Position numbers and translations under genes: made by a program. From positions 1 to 6,229 of the forward strand of contig DATECU010000262.1 of assembly GCA_035286745.1 (NCBI GenBank): 6,229 nucleotides of DNA, read 5' to 3'. Below the pieces are notes generated by a model. It saw nothing but the letters and a program-made list of their open reading frames with translations, was not told the origin of the DNA and searched no databases. The DNA is from DATECU01 sp035286745 (GTDB taxonomy: Bacteria > Acidobacteriota > Vicinamibacteria > Fen-336). Below, in pieces: positions 5,229-6,229 of the stretch. The first letter of the stretch is position 1. Every line of letters begins with the position of its first letter.

Positions 5229-6229
5229 ATGGCGCGGCATCTCTCCGCCGGGCGAGGCCACCGAGGGACCTTGGAGTTCAACGAGCTTTCGCTTCTCCTC
5301 CTTCGTGAGGACGTCGGCGAAACCTATGACGCGGTGGCCCGCAGCGCCGCGCTGGCGGTGGGGGCTGAGGTTTGTCACCTCGCCCTCTACGACGCCGACG
5401 CCCACCAGTTGATCGCCCGCCGCCCCCGCTACGAAGCCCAGGGCGAGGCGGTTCCCCAGTACCGGCTGCCTCCTTCTCCGGCCTCGGCGCGGGTCTTGGA
5501 GACGGGGCAGGCCTACGTCTCGAACGATCCCGCCCACGATCCCCTCTACGAGCCCTCGGTCGGCCAGCGGGGCATTCGCTCCATTCTCACCGTGCCGGTG
5601 GCCCGTGGCGAGCGGATCCAGGGCCTGCTGTACGCCCTCAACAAGCCCGGGGGCTTCACCGCCGAGGACGCGCGCACCCTGACCGCACTGGCCGGGGCAG
5701 CCGCGGTGACCCTGGAAAACGTGCGTCTCTACGGCGAGGAGCGGGACCGCCGGGTCTTGAACGAAGGGCTGAGCGAGCTGTCCCGGGCCCTGGTCAGCAC
5801 CCACTCGGAGGACCTGGTCCTGGGGACCGTCCTCGATCACCTGCGTCGGGTGATGCGCTACGACGCCGCGGTGGCGACGGTGCTGGTCGAGGGCAGCTTG
5901 CTCAGGGTGGCAGCCTCGCGCGGCGGCGACCCGGGCTTCGAGGTCGACCTCGATTCCGTGAGGCCGCTGGCCCTGGCCCTCAAGAGCACCCGCCCGGTGG
6001 TGCTGGGCCGTCTGGACCCGACCCTGGTCCGACTCGGCTTGCGCGCGGTGGGGGGACCGGTGCTGGTGGCCCCGCTTTCAGCCTCCGGCGAGGTGCTGGG
6101 GGCGTTCCTCTTCGTGTTCGAGGAGTACGTGATCATGGAGCGCGACCTGCACCTGGCGGGCGCTTTCGCCGATCACGCCGCCCTCTTCCTGGAGGCCGGC
6201 ACCCTGCTGCGCCGCGAGCAGCAGGCCCG
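5229..6229 (+). CDS. Tandem GAF-domain signalling protein, N-terminal part (3' partial)
   Basis: An open frame runs from the ATG at 5229 through the right edge without a stop, giving 333 visible residues. The first GAF domain spans about residues 17-168. It starts with the helix FNELSLLLLRED, then AVARSAALAVGAE and a HLALYDADAHQLIA strand pair. It includes SARVLETGQAYVSND and GIRSILTVPV, and ends with the typical GFTAEDARTLTALAG helix and ENVRLY. After a linking helix (about 169-185, EERDRRVLNEGLSELSRAL), a second GAF domain spans about 185-325, with YDAAVATVLVEG and a VLVAPLSASGEVLGAFLF strand pair. GAF domains bind small ligands or act as dimeric sensors in the cytoplasm. The output domain is beyond the window and could be a histidine kinase, a SpoIIE-type phosphatase, a diguanylate cyclase or a sigma-54 activator. 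No signal peptide or membrane segment is seen. The start is uncertain; TTG at 5271 with GAGGG at 5263-5267 is an alternative. Confidence 0.85.
   Translation, partial: MARHLSAGRGHRGTLEFNELSLLLLREDVGETYDAVARSAALAVGAEVCHLALYDADAHQLIARRPRYEAQGEAVPQYRLPPSPASARVLETGQAYVSNDPAHDPLYEPSVGQRGIRSILTVPVARGERIQGLLYALNKPGGFTAEDARTLTALAGAAAVTLENVRLYGEERDRRVLNEGLSELSRALVSTHSEDLVLGTVLDHLRRVMRYDAAVATVLVEGSLLRVAASRGGDPGFEVDLDSVRPLALALKSTRPVVLGRLDPTLVRLGLRAVGGPVLVAPLSASGEVLGAFLFVFEEYVIMERDLHLAGAFADHAALFLEAGTLLRREQQA

Noticed and set aside
5226..5840. Open frame of 204 codons on the - strand opposite the GAF gene
   Set aside because: The + strand frame has two clear GAF domains and stays open to the window edge; the antisense product has no recognisable pattern.

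Overview
This is a GC-rich window with two genes on the + strand, two on the - strand and one more on the + strand. The best taxonomic clue is the large - strand gene, which belongs to the secreted 'VWFA-related' family known mainly from Acidobacteriota. Together with the high GC content and the DUF11 and beta-helix surface proteins, it suggests an acidobacterial genome, perhaps a metagenome assembly. No rRNA, tRNA or other phylogenetic marker is present to confirm this.

Layout. (1) 1-2029, + strand: the 3' end of a DUF11-type secreted protein, then a complete secreted right-handed beta-helix protein a few bases downstream. Both end in the same ten residues, PDLIFKDGFQ, encoded partly by an identical 25-bp stretch, so they look like a co-transcribed pair of exported proteins with a shared C-terminal tag. 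(2) 2030-2136: a convergent gap holding a perfect 12-bp-stem palindrome, either a bidirectional terminator or a dispersed repeat. (3) 2137-2499, - strand: secG, the small SecYEG translocon subunit, with an Ala/Pro-rich C-terminal tail. Its 5' region (2500-2687) holds a 9-bp hairpin, a possible -10 box, a 10-bp palindrome and a short octamer repeat. (4) 2688-4808, - strand: a complete secreted VWFA-related protein. (5) 4809-5228: a 420-bp divergent intergenic region with no convincing gene. It is filled with three short arrays of 7-base repeats and a 15-bp-stem hairpin, and it is the most unusual DNA here. (6) 5229 to the right edge, + strand: the N-terminal part of a protein with two GAF domains, whose output domain lies outside the window.

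Working together: three of the five products carry, or belong to families that carry, Sec signal peptides, and a fourth is a Sec translocon component. The common theme is the envelope and secretion, but nothing shows that these genes form one dedicated system. I found no defence system, mobile-element transposase, CRISPR array or biosynthetic cluster. The observations most worth following are the shared C-terminal tag and the heptad-repeat intergenic region.
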